Shown piece after piece: positions 44,801-55,941 of a stretch of 64,000 nt of DNA. Below the pieces are notes generated by a model. The model searched no databases, was not told the DNA's origin, and was given only the letters and a program-made list of their open reading frames with translations. A program made the translations under genes and the position numbers. Origin of the DNA: Anthopleura xanthogrammica. Taxonomy: Eukaryota; Cnidaria; Anthozoa; Actiniaria; Actiniidae. Position 1 is the first letter of the stretch, and each line of letters starts with the position of its first letter. The DNA lies in assembly GCA_964019055.1 (NCBI GenBank), contig OZ025209.1, positions 3,422,197-3,486,196 on the forward strand. Reading direction: 5' to 3'.

Positions 44801-47165
44801 TCCACAAACAGTAACTAAAAATCTAGAAACTTGCTAAATAACCTTTATGCTGTATTACGTTTTAGTTCAACGAAGTCCTCTCGTGTTTTTTCAACAACAT
44901 GGCGAACGTACAAGTCCCTTTGAAACTGAATCTGTGGCGTACGTTAGGCTGCCACGAGCTGTTGGCTTCTCTCGGGTTTGATCTAGTTGGTGTTGGTAAA
45001 CAAGAGGTCATGTTGAGATCTGGCAAAGCTAACAGTCGTAGAGCACTTCAGTGTACTGTACAGGCCTTATGCGCCCTCACAGGTAAAGACAAATTTGCGG
45101 TAAAATATTTGGCTTAATCCCAGGGGAAGTTAAGTGTTGATGTAATTTTTTCACGGATCGTTACTCGGGGTCTTAAAATAAGTGTGTAGAAGGTGCTGCC
45201 TTCGCTCTTAGAATAGAGCAGTTTTCGTATGACTGAAAAACTTACGGCATGGGCCGCGTCTTGCCGTGTCCGTGTCAGTGCCGTGCCGTGTATGAAAACA
45301 TTCGGTGCCGTGTCCGCGCTGCGTCGTAACCGTTCATGCCGCGCCGTGTGCCGTGACTTTTTACACTCGTATGAAGTCTGCTCTATCTACAAATGATTTT
45401 AGTATTCCTTCTTTTACTTGGCTGTTTTCCATCTCTCGTTTACTTAGTTGAAGCGCACAATTTCCAATTCATTCTCACATCCTTGTTTCCCGTTCCAGAC
45501 ACAGTCAACCCTGCAGACGCAGAAGAACCCGCCTTCAACCTGATAGCCAAAGCGCATTCCTCTACAATTGCGATGTCCAACATTTCATTCGTATCCGCTT
45601 CACTCGGCTCTGACCTCGACATGCGAACAAAGAGCGCGGAAGACTTAAATATCATGAACAGAGAGCGTCGAGGACCTCATTCCAGGCATAGTGCGGTTGT
45701 TCGACCACGACGTCTGTCACATAGAAGTTCAACAGAAGCGTTGATGCGCTCTTTGGCTGATCTGGAAGCCGAGTCATCTGTAGATCCAGAAACCCCAGAA
45801 AACCCAGCTCTGACGCCCGCACAGCCGCGCCCACCTGTAGACCGGCCAGCTAGTCAGCATTTCCGAAGTTCTCAACCATTCGTTGCTAACGTGAATCGGA
45901 AAAGCTCTCAGCGAAGCGTCTCGAGTATTGATGTGAGTGGTTTACGTGTGTCACCAGTTGATATGTTACCTTCACAATCTGCGCAAGCAGAGAATCATTC
46001 TGATTCGTCTGATGTGGATAGCTACTCAGATATCATGGAACAGCAGAGGAAGGATTCGAAGAAAGGCGACAAAGGCAGTCGAACCAGCCTGGAATCTAAT
46101 GGAACTTCAAGTACGAAGGGAGGGTTCATACTACGGAAGACCCACTCGTCATCGAGTAGCGCATCCTCTGTAGCCAATCCAGAAGATAGTACCAAGACTC
46201 CTGGTAGTATTAGCTCGCTTCGTCCTCAGCAGAAAAACCCGAACAGCTTTGATCGCGTCAACGAGAATCATTTAATGCAACATAACAGTAGCAGAACGAC
46301 CTACGATAGGTCCTCGAAGCCACAGCATTCGTACATGACAAGAAACTTAACCGCAAATCTTCACGAAGTTCATAAAACACCGTACAAGACGCCAGTGATG
46401 AATCATCAAGATCGCATTCCTGTAAAATACAGATCCGAGGGGAATCTATCTACCTACAAGCCTGGAAATGGAAAAACCAAGGAACCTACTACGAACGGGT
46501 TATTGAGTACTCTGAGTAAAAATGACATGATCCTCACTAATGGTGATGTCAAGCGATCCAATAATGCGGTATTCAGTAAAAACGCGCCAAATCGTGATCA
46601 CGTGATTCCTATGAACGGCGGTGACCATCCTAGACCCGTTCGCACGACAAACTCCAGTAATGACTTCCCAGAACGTCGACAGTCAATGCTTGATTTATCG
46701 AGTGACAACGAGTTCTACAGCCAGCATTCGTACGCAAGTCATTTACGAAACATAAGCTCTAGTAATGAATATTTACCGCATCTCACACCTCCGAAACGTG
46801 GCGTCAACCAAGTCATAGCAACTAGAGTTGTGAATGATTCTAACTTTGATGGAAGAGCTCGAAATCGCACTTCAAGGGACACAAGACAGGGGCTTACAGT
46901 ACAAGTGTCAAACAACTCGTATTCTTCGCAAGAAAGCACAAGCACTGAGTCACCAACTATGCGGCATATTGCAGCAGAACAAGCTGCCGCAGCTTTGATG
47001 CAAAACCATGTAGGAAGTGGTCTGTCCAGAGGGTCATCGTCCGCCAGTACACTGACTAGAGAGAACTTGGCTATGAAAGAGTTTCATGATAATAGTACAA
47101 AACATACCAAACTCGAGCAGGGTCATATTGCTAATCTGGCTCATCTCCAGTCATCTTCTTGTTAA
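23824..47165 (+). CDS. TTC28: Tetratricopeptide repeat protein 28, with CHAT domain
   Basis: Eight exons: 23824-23856, 24228-24470, 37843-37990, 38179-42872, 43683-43920, 44221-44297, 44866-45082 and 45499-47165. They sum to 7317 nt (2438 residues plus stop; human TTC28 is 2481). The start ATG directly follows an in-frame TAA. Exons 1-3 carry an N-terminal TPR block (AVDLYTQAIELDPNN, YRQGVALQCLGRHAEALAAF). The 4.7-kb exon carries about 25 TPRs of 40 residues with the G-x-A-Y-x-N-L-G pattern, then a CHAT fold (HFATH with His1510/His1514, GLTRAFLAAGVQCLLVALWP, HPSNWAGFVLIGG). Two GW/GFRF and GCHELLASLGFDL blocks and a long Ser-rich tail follow as in human TTC28. The caspase-like cysteine is absent (VVVGAAYS, near residue 1582), so protease activity is unlikely. 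Vertebrate TTC28 (TPRBK) acts at the spindle midzone and midbody with Aurora B. Confidence 0.95.
26098..26192. repeat. Palindromic repeat family with ACCATAAGTTATGG core, copy 2
   Basis: GTTCTTATTAACCAAGTTTGAGG-type start, GTCCGTACCATAAGTTATGGAC, then TTGACCAATCATAGCGTGTG and CCATATAATAATG. It matches the two ends of copy 1 at 19306-19565 with the interior missing. Confidence 0.75.
27278..27464. repeat. Inverted-repeat MITE, about 187 bp
   Basis: ATAGACCTAATCGGCTAACGCG at the left and CGCGTTAGCTGATTAGAACTAT at the right are inverse. The arms continue through TTGCTATGTACGTTTCCACCCAA and CTCTGGGAATA. The GACCTAATCGGCT end and internal GGGAATAAGATTCTTTG suggest kinship with the 43447-type family. 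Confidence 0.82.
30111..30378. repeat. Inverted-repeat element, about 268 bp
   Basis: ATAGCTATTTCAAAACA at the left matches TGTTTTGAAATAGCTAT at the right. The arms also share TTGAATACTGCATACTGAATA, GTGCATTCCAAGACCAAA and GCATT in inverse order. It sits in TTC28 intron 2. Confidence 0.85.
31545..31782. repeat. Diverged inverted-repeat element, about 238 bp
   Basis: AGAGTGATTTAGCATCAGGA at the left matches TCCTGATGCTAAATCACTCT (one gap-free mismatch region, CGTCCTGATG) at the right. The inner arms (TGTCAAAGAC / GTCTTTGGCA, GTGAGCA / TGCTCAC-like) match imperfectly. The short open frames inside on both strands are repeat shadows. Confidence 0.65.
34168..34176 (+). promoter_or_regulatory. Possible alternative first exon of TTC28
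   Basis: AAACGATGGCCGAG is followed by GTAAGAG. The ATG has A at -3 and G at +4, and the three codons (Met-Ala-Glu) end in phase 0 at a good donor. Exon 3 at 37843 also starts in phase 0, so a transcript starting here would give MAE joined to the third exon, skipping the first TPR part. This is speculative; there is no expression evidence. Confidence 0.25.
43447..43645. repeat. Full-length MITE with ATAGACCTCATCGGC ends
   Basis: About 199 bp with near-perfect terminal arms ATAGACCTCATCGGCTTGGG and CCCAAGCCGATGAGGTCTAT. Inside lie ACCACGTGTCATTCTC and its inverse GAATGACACGTGGTCTGAAATG. Partial copies occur near 3750-4240, 12660-12775, 21263-21345, 32960 and 59945-60020. It lies in a TTC28 intron close to the exon at 43683. 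Confidence 0.88.
44099..44180 (-). tRNA. tRNA-Leu (UAG)
   Basis: On the minus strand the 82-nt gene starts GGTAGCGTGGCCGAGTGGTC and ends CGCTGCCA. The acceptor stem GGTAGCG/CGCTGCC pairs with one G-T, the anticodon arm is GCTGGTTTTAGGCACCAGT with anticodon TAG, the variable arm is long as expected for leucine, and the B box is GGTTCGAACCC. It appears functional. It lies antisense in the TTC28 intron between exons 43683-43920 and 44221-44297, about 40 bp from the latter. Confidence 0.95.
44346..44520. repeat. GTGCAACA-type MITE, copy 2
   Basis: Starts AGCTATGGACAGACAGTGCAACA and ends TGTTGCACCGTTTGTTCGC; the two ends are inverse to each other. It shares the internal blocks of copies 1 and 3 and lies in the TTC28 intron between exons 44221-44297 and 44866-45082. 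Confidence 0.85.
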
Positions 47166-49697
47166 GTGCAGGTAAGCATAAGACTGGTCTTAACCAGTGG
47201 ATATTCTGCCTTGGGACAGTCGCAAAACTGAGATCTCATTTTGTCTTTTGACTCTAGTTGTTATTGCTATCTTTACTGTCCCCAGAAATGGACTCAAGTG
47301 TTCCATTTTAGTTGATGCTATTTTATCAAAGAAAATGACCAATAATTCATTTTTTCCTCTATAATCCCCTTTAATAGTTGGTTATATTGTCATTATCATT
47401 ACTTTCCTCCTCCTCCTCCTCCTCCTCCTCCTCCTCCTCCTCCTCCTCCTCCTCCTCCTCCTCCTCCTCCTCCTCTACATGTTTTTTTTTTAAGATACGC
47501 AGAGTCCAAATCCCTAATGCACTTTATAAAGCAATTGCATAGGTGTACCTTATTCGTACTAATATTTCGCGATTTTGCAAGGCCATATTGCGGGAGCATT
47601 CAATTTCACGATTTTTTCAATTTGCAAGAACTAAAACGCGAAAAAATTAGTAATAAGGCATATTTCTCACAGCCTTTTCTAGTCGGCTCATAATTCTCTT
47701 TTATCTTTATTTTCCAGGCACCACAAACTATTGTTCTGCTTGTGTCTACTTGTTGCAACTCAAGACTTTGAGTGTGCCACACCTGTCCTCTCCTTCGTGA
47801 TGGTTCTTCAAGATGTTACAAATATTACTTATATTCTCCAGCCAGTCAATCCAATAATTCTTTTTTTTAAATGAAAGAATCAAACAAATCAAGTTACAAG
47901 TTTTTACTAGCCTTTTGATGATTATATCAAGAAGAAATGATTTTAATATAAATTCTTACCTCAAGATTTTGCACTTCACAAATGAATCACATTATATAGG
48001 GCAGATACCTCTGAAAATGAACCAAAACGTAGTATTCAAATGATATTGTTTAGTTTTTTCATTATTATTATTATTTTAAAGCTTCTACAACCCCCTGGAT
48101 ACATTACTGAGAACATTTTCAATCTCTGTAGCAAAAAAAATCACTATTGCAGAAGTTTCCCCACTAGTGGAATTAAAATTTAGTGGAATTAAAAATCTTG
48201 TCCCACAACCAACTACACAGTATCTGTTTTAAAAAGTACTACAAGGATTATAAGGCAATTTTCTTTTATTTTCACAGGACAATAAACAATATTGAAACAA
48301 TTTATAATCAATTTTCTGGGAGCAGAATTTTAAATTCGGAGCTTGTTGAGCTTGTGGGACATAGCAACGGTAACTAGGAAGATTTGGAACCATGAATAAG
48401 GTCAACAATGCAAAGTGAGAAATAAGTACTAGGAACTTTTAATGGGTGACTGGAGCCAAGTGGGATGAGAACCAACAATTTTCATGCAAAGCTGAGCAAA
48501 TTTGCATAAGCAAAACAATATTCGTTTGATAACCAAACCATACGCAATACATCACACATAATCATGTTGAGGTTAAGGGGTATTCAAAACCAATCAAGTC
48601 CCTCTCAGCCTCAATATCAGGTATAGGATTAAAACCAAAATTAATGCAAAAATTAATAATTATATTAACAGATTTGGTAACCAAAATGTTAGTTTTCCTA
48701 GGATTTTGTCTGTTGTGGCGTCTGTTGTACTATGGCTTACTTTTATTTATTCAAAGCTCTTTACGGACAGACAGCATAAAATAATATTCAGATTTTTAAC
48801 CGACGTAATATCTCAAATGCTAATGTATATTTTATGAATAAGCTTTTGTACATACACTGTTTTGATGGAAATATATTTTATTCAAATAAAATTGATTGCA
48901 GAAGTGATGTGTTTTATTGGGGGGGAGGGTGGTGTTGACTGGGAGCTAAGCTTTTAAGGGAAAAATTCGTCTTTGACTAAAAAAATAATAATAGAAATAG
49001 GAAGTGCCATCAAAACCTATTAACAAAAAAGGATACATCGCTAAAAATTATTTGTCTCCTAAAATTTTTATTTTGATACACAAAAATCTCCCATGCCCAA
49101 TGTTATTAGACGATGGCTCCAACGTCCCGCTGATAGACTGCTGACACGGGGAACGACCATTTGAAAACAAAAAAGATCATTTTCCTTAGGTGCGTAGAAA
49201 TTTTAATAATTGAAACATCTTTACTTATGTTTCATTCTATTAGCAAAGTTTGTTATTATTACTTCGCGGCCAAGTGCAATGAAGAGAGAAAAGAGAAAAA
49301 GTAGGAATAGTTTTGTAGTCGTGCGCGCGTTATTTATTGACGTCCCCCTGCGGTTCCTAAGCAACGGTGTTTTGTCATGCGCCTTGCGATCCCTTGCGAT
49401 AGTAATATACAAGACCACAAGAGACGGGGAGATCGTGATGGTGGCTTGCTTACTCACTACACCGTATTTATCGATATTTAACAGCATCTGATGGCCGTTT
49501 TAGGCTATGGATCTATCTACTATTAGTCCATTTAGATTCTAAACTAGGAATTTCGAGTGATATCTGAGAGAAATTTCACCGATTTTAGTTTGAATTGGGT
49601 TTAGATACGTGATGGTTGTTATGAGGCTTCTGCTGCTCATTGGTCTATTTTGAGCTATTTTGTCTTGAAATCTCGAAAAATATACCGCTATTCAGAA
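47166..49697 (+). other. TTC28 3' UTR (with an intron) and spacer before CCDC74
   Basis: Six bases after the stop codon lies a good donor (GCAG/GTAAGC at 47172), and TTTTCCAG ends at 47717, suggesting a 3'-UTR intron of 47172-47717 that includes the (TCC)n run. A polyadenylation signal AATAAA occurs at 48885-48890. After that I see no gene until CCDC74; the open frame at 49210-49491 has no recognisable features. Confidence 0.5.
47404..47475 (+). repeat. (TCC)n microsatellite
   Basis: About 24 perfect TCC/CCT units in the putative 3'-UTR intron of TTC28. A polyglycine open frame on the other strand is an artefact. Confidence 0.97.
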
Positions 49698-52600
49698 ATG
49701 CAGACTCAAACCATGTCAAAGGCACCGCCATCTCAGTCCTCTATCCTTCCTCCGTTACAAAATCTACCATCTTGGTCGAGGAGCTCGTTAGAAAGAACAA
49801 AACAACCCAGACCAATCGTGCGTGATCCGCTTCCAAACACTTCCTTTGAAGACAACGGGGAAGAATTCGAAATGACACAAGATCAAAAAACTCTAAATCC
49901 ACCAAGTAATGGCCTTAGGACTGTGTCAGCGCCATCAAGAAGCGAAGCAGAGATCGATCGGAGGGTTATTCAGATGGAGAAAAGTTTGGAGTTTGTTCAA
50001 AACGAACATGCCCAAGTACTCGAGAATTTACATAGAGAAATTGAAAGGTTAAAGTTGGAAAACAAAGGTGAAAAAACTACTCGTATTGTACTATCCACAG
50101 ACGAGATTTGTCTTGTCTTTTCTCTATAGTTATGTCACGAAGATCACGTCTATAACAATAATCTATCATGACTTAAGAGTCTCGTTGAAATATTTCTTTT
50201 TATACTCTTTTATAGAGCTCAACTTCAAGCTGATCATGTCAAGATCCGGCGTCAGTCTCGATGAAGGTGAGCTAATATAAGCAATGCTGGAATAAAATCA
50301 AGCAAGTATTGAATAATATATATCCTTCGATTCTTGTTTGACTATGGCTTGGATTGTATGTTATTAAATCTTGATTTTATAGCATAACTTTTCTTGGCTA
50401 GATTAAATTATTACCACTCTTGAAATGTTGTCAAATTGAATGGCATATGTAACTGATTTTCGACTTTTCTGTCAAATCTTCAGAAGAGAGTTTAAACAGG
50501 TGTGATAGATATCTGGTATCATTATCCATCTTGTTCTCTCATAATAATTTAAAAAATATATTTTATAGCTCTTGGAGCTGTCATGTTATTCTTATATATT
50601 TTTTACCAATATTAGACAAGATGGAAACATGATTTTAAGAATCTGTGAGCATTAGAAAGAGCCAAAATAATTGTTTGGACACACCTGTTATCCGAATAAA
50701 ATTTACTAGTACATATTTGAGAATTAGCAATTCTTTCAGCCAGCACAAAATATTTGTGGACATAATTATAGTCGTCAAGCATCCCTTGAGGATTTCCTTT
50801 ATTAGATTCAACTTCAATACATTTTCACTGTCATTACAAGCAGTAACCCTGGCCTATCCTTCTGCACAATTTGCTTGTATCATTAATTACGTATAATACT
50901 AGCCAGGGGCATAGCGAGGTCTCAAGGAGAGGGGAGAAATGTACCATTTCCTGCCTTATCCACAGGAATCTCACATGAATAATTGAGCCGGTCGCCATCT
51001 TGCTACACCAATGATACTAGCCCAGGGGTGGATCCAGGGAGGGGCAAAGGGGGTTTTGGCCCCCCCCCCCTTCAGCTATGTTTCTTGAAGAGGAACAGAA
51101 AGCACATTTCTAAATATCTTTCCAAGTTCTGCAGCATTGTCATTTGCAACATTCAGTCAAGCCCCTCCTCATATTTTTGGCTGGATCTGCCCCTGTAGCC
51201 CTATGCCTGTCCTTTGCTATCACATAACAGCCATTTTGATTCAAAATAGGACAAGCTCCAGTAGCCTCATTTTGAAGTTTCAGAATTTGCTTACGAAGAG
51301 CAAAATAATCCATACATTAATCTTTACTTTTAATATGACTATGAGAAGGGGTTAGTGGTTAGATGTTTTGGCTGTTTTCTAGATTTTTTTAATAGAGATC
51401 TAGAAACTATATGCTGACATCTTCTACGTGCTGCCATTTTAATATATTTATTCATCTTTAAATCATTTAGAACAAGATCCTATGTTTTCTGAAGAAAGAA
51501 ATGAAAAGAGCACAACTCCAGTGCAAAGAGCTACAGGTACGTAAATTAAATACATATAGAATTCAAGCATTAGTTCAATCCAATACAGGGGTGTAGTCAG
51601 GGGGGCCCAGAGGCCCTCCTCCATTTTGTTGGCCGTTTTTTTGGTTGGCCATTTTTTTGGGGGATATGTTGGCACAGTCAGTAGACTATCAGTGGTTTTT
51701 ATAGCTTATTGAAATTTTGAGTCACAAATACAGGTTTTTATTTGTGGCTAGTTAAAACATAGTGTAATATTGCCTTAGTAATTCTGGATTTATATTTCTA
51801 CAGAGAAAAAGATACAATATAAAGATACTGAAGACAAACATGGGAAAAAAATTGAATCAGAAAATACAAAAAAGGAATCAAATTCAGCTAAAACCAATGA
51901 AAATAGAAATAATCCTAGGAATTCAGCCACTTCAAATTTAAAGAAAAGGTATGTTGAATAATTATAAAGAATATTTCAGGTAATATTTTGAAGTCATTAC
52001 AGATATTTTTTTCCTGTGGTTCCTGTGGTCTACAAGACAGTGATTAAGTGTGCAGCAATCTAGCCATCTTGGGCTTAAACGTTATTTATTGATGTATAAG
52101 TCTAGGCTGGTTAAGATTGCTTCATACAATATTCAACTAGGCCATACATACCATGATGCAGGTTGGTTCTTTCATGGCGTAAGAATCCTGGTTGACGAAC
52201 CTCCAGGTTCGATTGAGCTTTTTACCAGCTGTTAAGTTCATACTGAAAAACCTTTTGTTCACTCTGAAATAAAAATAGAAATGACTTTCAATAATGATAG
52301 CACTTAATAGCCAGTGGTTAAAAAAAAAACCTGTGGCCCTTAACTTGTTCCATTATCAAATTAAAATTTAAAATAAAAATTCTTAGAATTTAAAATAGAT
52401 TTTTTTAGAGAAAGAAATGAAAGCTGACACACTCAAGCAGGGAGCCACACGGTGCTACTCGAATTGTGTATAAAAATTTCTAATTTTGGTACAGGTTACT
52501 AATTTCATTTTTATCATTTACACTAGGACATCATCAGGTAAAAAAGGTGTTTCATCAACTCCTCCTACATCAGGCAAAAAAAATGGAACTCAACAAAATT

Positions 52601-54361
52601 CTAGCAAATCAAGCTTTTTGTCCAAGGCACGATCCAAGCAAGTCCAGAAAGAGAAGCAAGAAGCGCCACCTCCCAATACACCTAATCAATCCAGAACAGA
52701 TCCTGCTAGACATACACCACAGAGCCCTCTATGGTCTGCAGTACATGGTGGACAGAAAATGCTGATTGTCACACTAAATAAAGATAAATCTATGCAAGTC
52801 CATGTGCCTACTGAGAATGGACCAAGATCGCCAACACTTTCTGAATGTAAAACTATTATTGTAGAGCAACAAGAGACAAACCATAAGCAAGCCAAAGAGG
52901 TGAGGAGCATCCTTGATTTTGTTTTTAACTCATGGATACGCAAAGCGCAGAAGCAAGTTATTGTAAGGGGTCTGAATATACAAATGTGTCACTCACTCAT
53001 TCACTCATTCAGTCATGTTAGTGTTAGCAAATCCACAGGTAGATCCAAGCTGTATTTCTGCGAGGGTCTTACGAAGAGTTTGTAATATCAATTATTACTG
53101 GATTGTTGCTATTCTGTTAACACGTGATGTTTTAATAAATTAGAATTGTCGGTACATCGCTACATTGTCAGTAGGAAGCCTGTAGACAGGGCTTGAAATA
53201 ACGGTGGGTCATGATCACAGACACCAGTACAATACAATACAATACATGGTCATGATGACCAGCCAAATTAGTTTTAGTTTGGTAATACCTTGTTTCTGGG
53301 TTAAATGTTATGGGTAAAAATGACTGACAAGGCAAAGATTTGACGAGACACTTTCCAATGATTGGCCATTATTTCAAGCCCTGTGTAGGATTTTTTAATA
53401 AATTCCATTGCATAGATTGTTTTTATAAATATTCAACCAATACTTATATTGTTTTTATTTTCCTAAACAGCTTTTAAAACTCCGGGCAGATTTACGAGAA
53501 GCAATAACCTCTCAAAAATGGAATCAAAATACATACTTAGTAGGAAAGTCTGTTAAGAGAGTAGAAGCTAACTCTTCTAGTTCCAGGTAATATATTGTGT
53601 CATTACAAAGTCTCAGTCTTGCCACTATTGTGCACTCTGATTAGTCTAAAATTGGGTTGCCTTAGAGAACATAGTCTCCTACTCAACCAACATTTGTGTC
53701 GTCACACAACGCTATCTCTCAGTTTCTCTTGACCCTCAGAGAGAGAGAGCGGCTTGCATGACAACACTAATAGCAGCTGAGTAGGAGACTACACAGAACA
53801 GAGGATATTCAATATCATTCACAAATGCAACCAGCTTTGAAAATAAGTATTAAAGATTTTTTAACCATTCCATTTTTTCATTGTGCTAAATTACCTATTT
53901 TATCTGAACATTTTTCAGTGCTAGTACATCACAGGTCAATCGACATTTACCAAGACTTCCGTTGAGAGAACCAATCTCTGGAAGGTTAGTTATGTTTAAG
54001 TAAATAATATTCATACGCAAAATATGTCATTTTAAGTGTAAACCCAGCCTTACCTTCATATATTGCCTGTCAACTTTCTTGGTCTTTGGGCTCCCTGTGG
54101 TCAAGGGCAAAAGGACTGGGATATAATTTTTTCTCTTTGCCACAGGACGACCAACAGGAGAGAGATAAAAGGATGAGGATCAGTTCAACTAAAATGTCTT
54201 TTATTGAAATTCCTTACAGGTTACAAGGTCGTGGTCCTGCTGCCCCAGAAAAGGTGTCTCTTCCAGCTCTAAGACCAAACATCAACAGTGTTGTAGCAGA
54301 TCGGCGAAGAAGACAACAAGCAATTCTTAGAGGAAGAATGGGCCGAAAAGATTTTATCTAA
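49698..54361 (+). CDS. CCDC74: Coiled-coil domain-containing protein 74
   Basis: Eight exons: 49698-50067, 50216-50266, 51471-51536, 51804-51948, 52527-52899, 53471-53586, 53919-53984 and 54220-54361; 1329 nt, 442 residues. The N-terminal coiled coil (MEKSLEFVQNEHAQVLENLH, then EIERLKLENKELNFKLIM) closely matches the human CCDC74A coil. The middle is Lys/Ser/Asn-rich and disordered. The LSECKTIIVEQQETN...LLKLRADL segment matches the second conserved human block, and the C-terminus (LPALRPNINSVVADRRRR) matches the human end. Human CCDC74A/B are linked to spindle microtubules and to cilia; this is a single pre-duplication type copy. Start: the ATG at 49698 is preferred over the in-frame 49650 because the extra 16 residues look non-conserved; 49713 is another option. 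AATAAA lies near 54810. Confidence 0.9.
53187..53383. repeat. CAGGGCTTGAAATAA-type MITE, copy 1
   Basis: 197 bp bounded by CAGGGCTTGAAATAA and its inverse TTATTTCAAGCCCTG. GTCATGATGACC, CAAGGCAAAGATTTGAC and CTTGTTTCTGG are shared with copy 2 in the opposite orientation. TGTAG occurs on both flanks (with one extra base at the left) as a possible 5-bp target duplication. In a CCDC74 intron. Confidence 0.85.
53672..53791. repeat. Inverted-repeat element, about 120 bp
   Basis: TAGTCTCCTACTCA at the left and TGAGTAGGAGACTA at the right are perfect inverses. Inside, TGTCGTCA / TGACAACA and a GAGAGAGAG run form looser arms. The element at 17412-17505 has similar ends (AATCTCCTTC, AAGGAGACTAG) and may be related. 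In a CCDC74 intron. Confidence 0.7.
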
Positions 54362-54860
54362 AATTTAAAAAATTAAGATTCTAATAAATTCCAAAAAGGA
54401 ATAACCTACTTCGAACTTTTTAAACAAATTCTTGAAGGTTTCCATTTTTGGTTTATTTAACATTTACAAAAAAGATTTTTCAATAAGGTTGTTAGTGTCG
54501 TAAAAAGGTCTAGTTCTAGAAAAAAAGTTTTGTTTAAAGCAAAATATTCTAAAGACCTAAGAATTTATTTTGTTAAATGACCTGGCTCATATGTGATAAA
54601 TATATGGTGTCAAAATATTGTATAGTTTAAGACCAAGTTAAGTATTTTTCTTTTGTGTTTGTGATTGTTATGCCAGAGAATGAGTTTATTTATGAGAGAG
54701 TTTTATTTAACTTTCTACTCTTGTTTGCATGCATGTTTTGTTTTGACAAATCTCTCCTATAAATATTATTGTTAAAATCAAAACTTGTTTGAATTATGTG
54801 AATAGAAATAATAAAAATGTTGATGCAACAAAACGTATTATTTGAGTTCATTTGCATTAG

Positions 54861-55362
54861 ATCATAGTTAATGGAGTGGAATGGTTTGGAAACCTATTGT
54901 TCTAGGTTTTTGTTCAACCTTTTCTATTGTTATATGACGTTGACCGTGCACAGAGAAGAAAAAGTTGCAGCGTTTGTTCATCGTAAATTAGAGAACATAG
55001 ACGTTTTTTCCTCAAAAATGTTCTAAAATAGGAGATATTTCTTAATTAATTCTATATGATAAAAATTAATTGTTTACTGAAAAGGGTAATCACCTTTTTG
55101 AACGCTTTCTTATCTATCATCTAGTAACTTAACTGTATCTGCGCGGAATTATTTATCCTCTTCTTTGTAATCTTAGAATGAAAATTTTACACTTTCAAAA
55201 TGATCGTACATGAAAATAGTACAGAAACTAGTATTTTCAGCCATACTTGCTTTGGTTCATTGTGCACGGTCAATAACACGTGATGGTACGTTTCAACATC
55301 GCTCGCCAAACAAAAACCTAGAACAATAGGTTTCCAAACCATTCCACTCCATTAACTATGAT
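54861..55362. repeat. Large inverted-repeat element, about 500 bp
   Basis: ATCATAGTTAATGGAGTGG and about 55 further bases at the left are repeated in inverse at the right (...CCACTCCATTAACTATGAT). The arms share TGGTTTGGAAACCTATTG and TTCTAGGTTTTTGTT. Inner parts GACCGTGCACA / TTGTGCACGGTC also pair. It fills the gap between the CCDC74 3' UTR and the moonraker promoter. Confidence 0.88.
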
Positions 55363-55941
55363 TAGATTCAGCACGTGTGAAGTCCGACGTCTATTATCAT
55401 TATTATTATTTACTCTTTGAGTCATTCATGAACATTCAGCAGATAAATGATGATTTTTTAAGTAATTATCAAGAATATCCCCCTTTATACAACTTCACTA
55501 TTTCCTTCATTCATAAATAGCGAATGTGATTGGCAAGTGTTCCTCAAAAGTTAAAACCAGACAACCAATTCTTTGGGCTTCCTGTGGAATCTATTTTGAT
55601 CACGTGACTATTTAAACAAGATGGCGGTTTGTTGGTGTTCAGTTCGGTCCGGTGTCTTTATTTAACTGTTTAATCGTCCTTACTAAAATAAATATCCATC
55701 AAAAATAGAATTCATCAAGCAAGAAGAGATTCAGGTATGTCCTATTAGCGATATCAATCTTATTAGATTCCTTTTTAGAAAAAAATCAGTGTTCCATTTG
55801 AAACTTTTTTGAAAAAACGATTTTTTTCCTTTGTTTACATCCAAATTTTGTGTAATTTTCATCATATTTGAATGATATTTAATTCAATTTACCGTTAACA
55901 ATAATCCCACTTTACTGCTTTGTTGTTTAGGGATCTGGATC
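55363..55941 (+). promoter_or_regulatory. Moonraker promoter, leader exon and first intron
   Basis: A YY1-like AAGATGGCGG lies at 55619-55628. A leader exon probably starts near there and ends at a donor (TTCAG/GTATGT, exon end 55734); the acceptor is TTGTTTAG at 55930, so the coding start at 55942 is in exon 2. The ATG in the YY1 word opens a 14-codon upstream ORF ending in the leader. Confidence 0.5.

Noticed and set aside
47399..47599. Polyglycine open frame on the minus strand
   Set aside because: It is the complement of a (TCC)n microsatellite.
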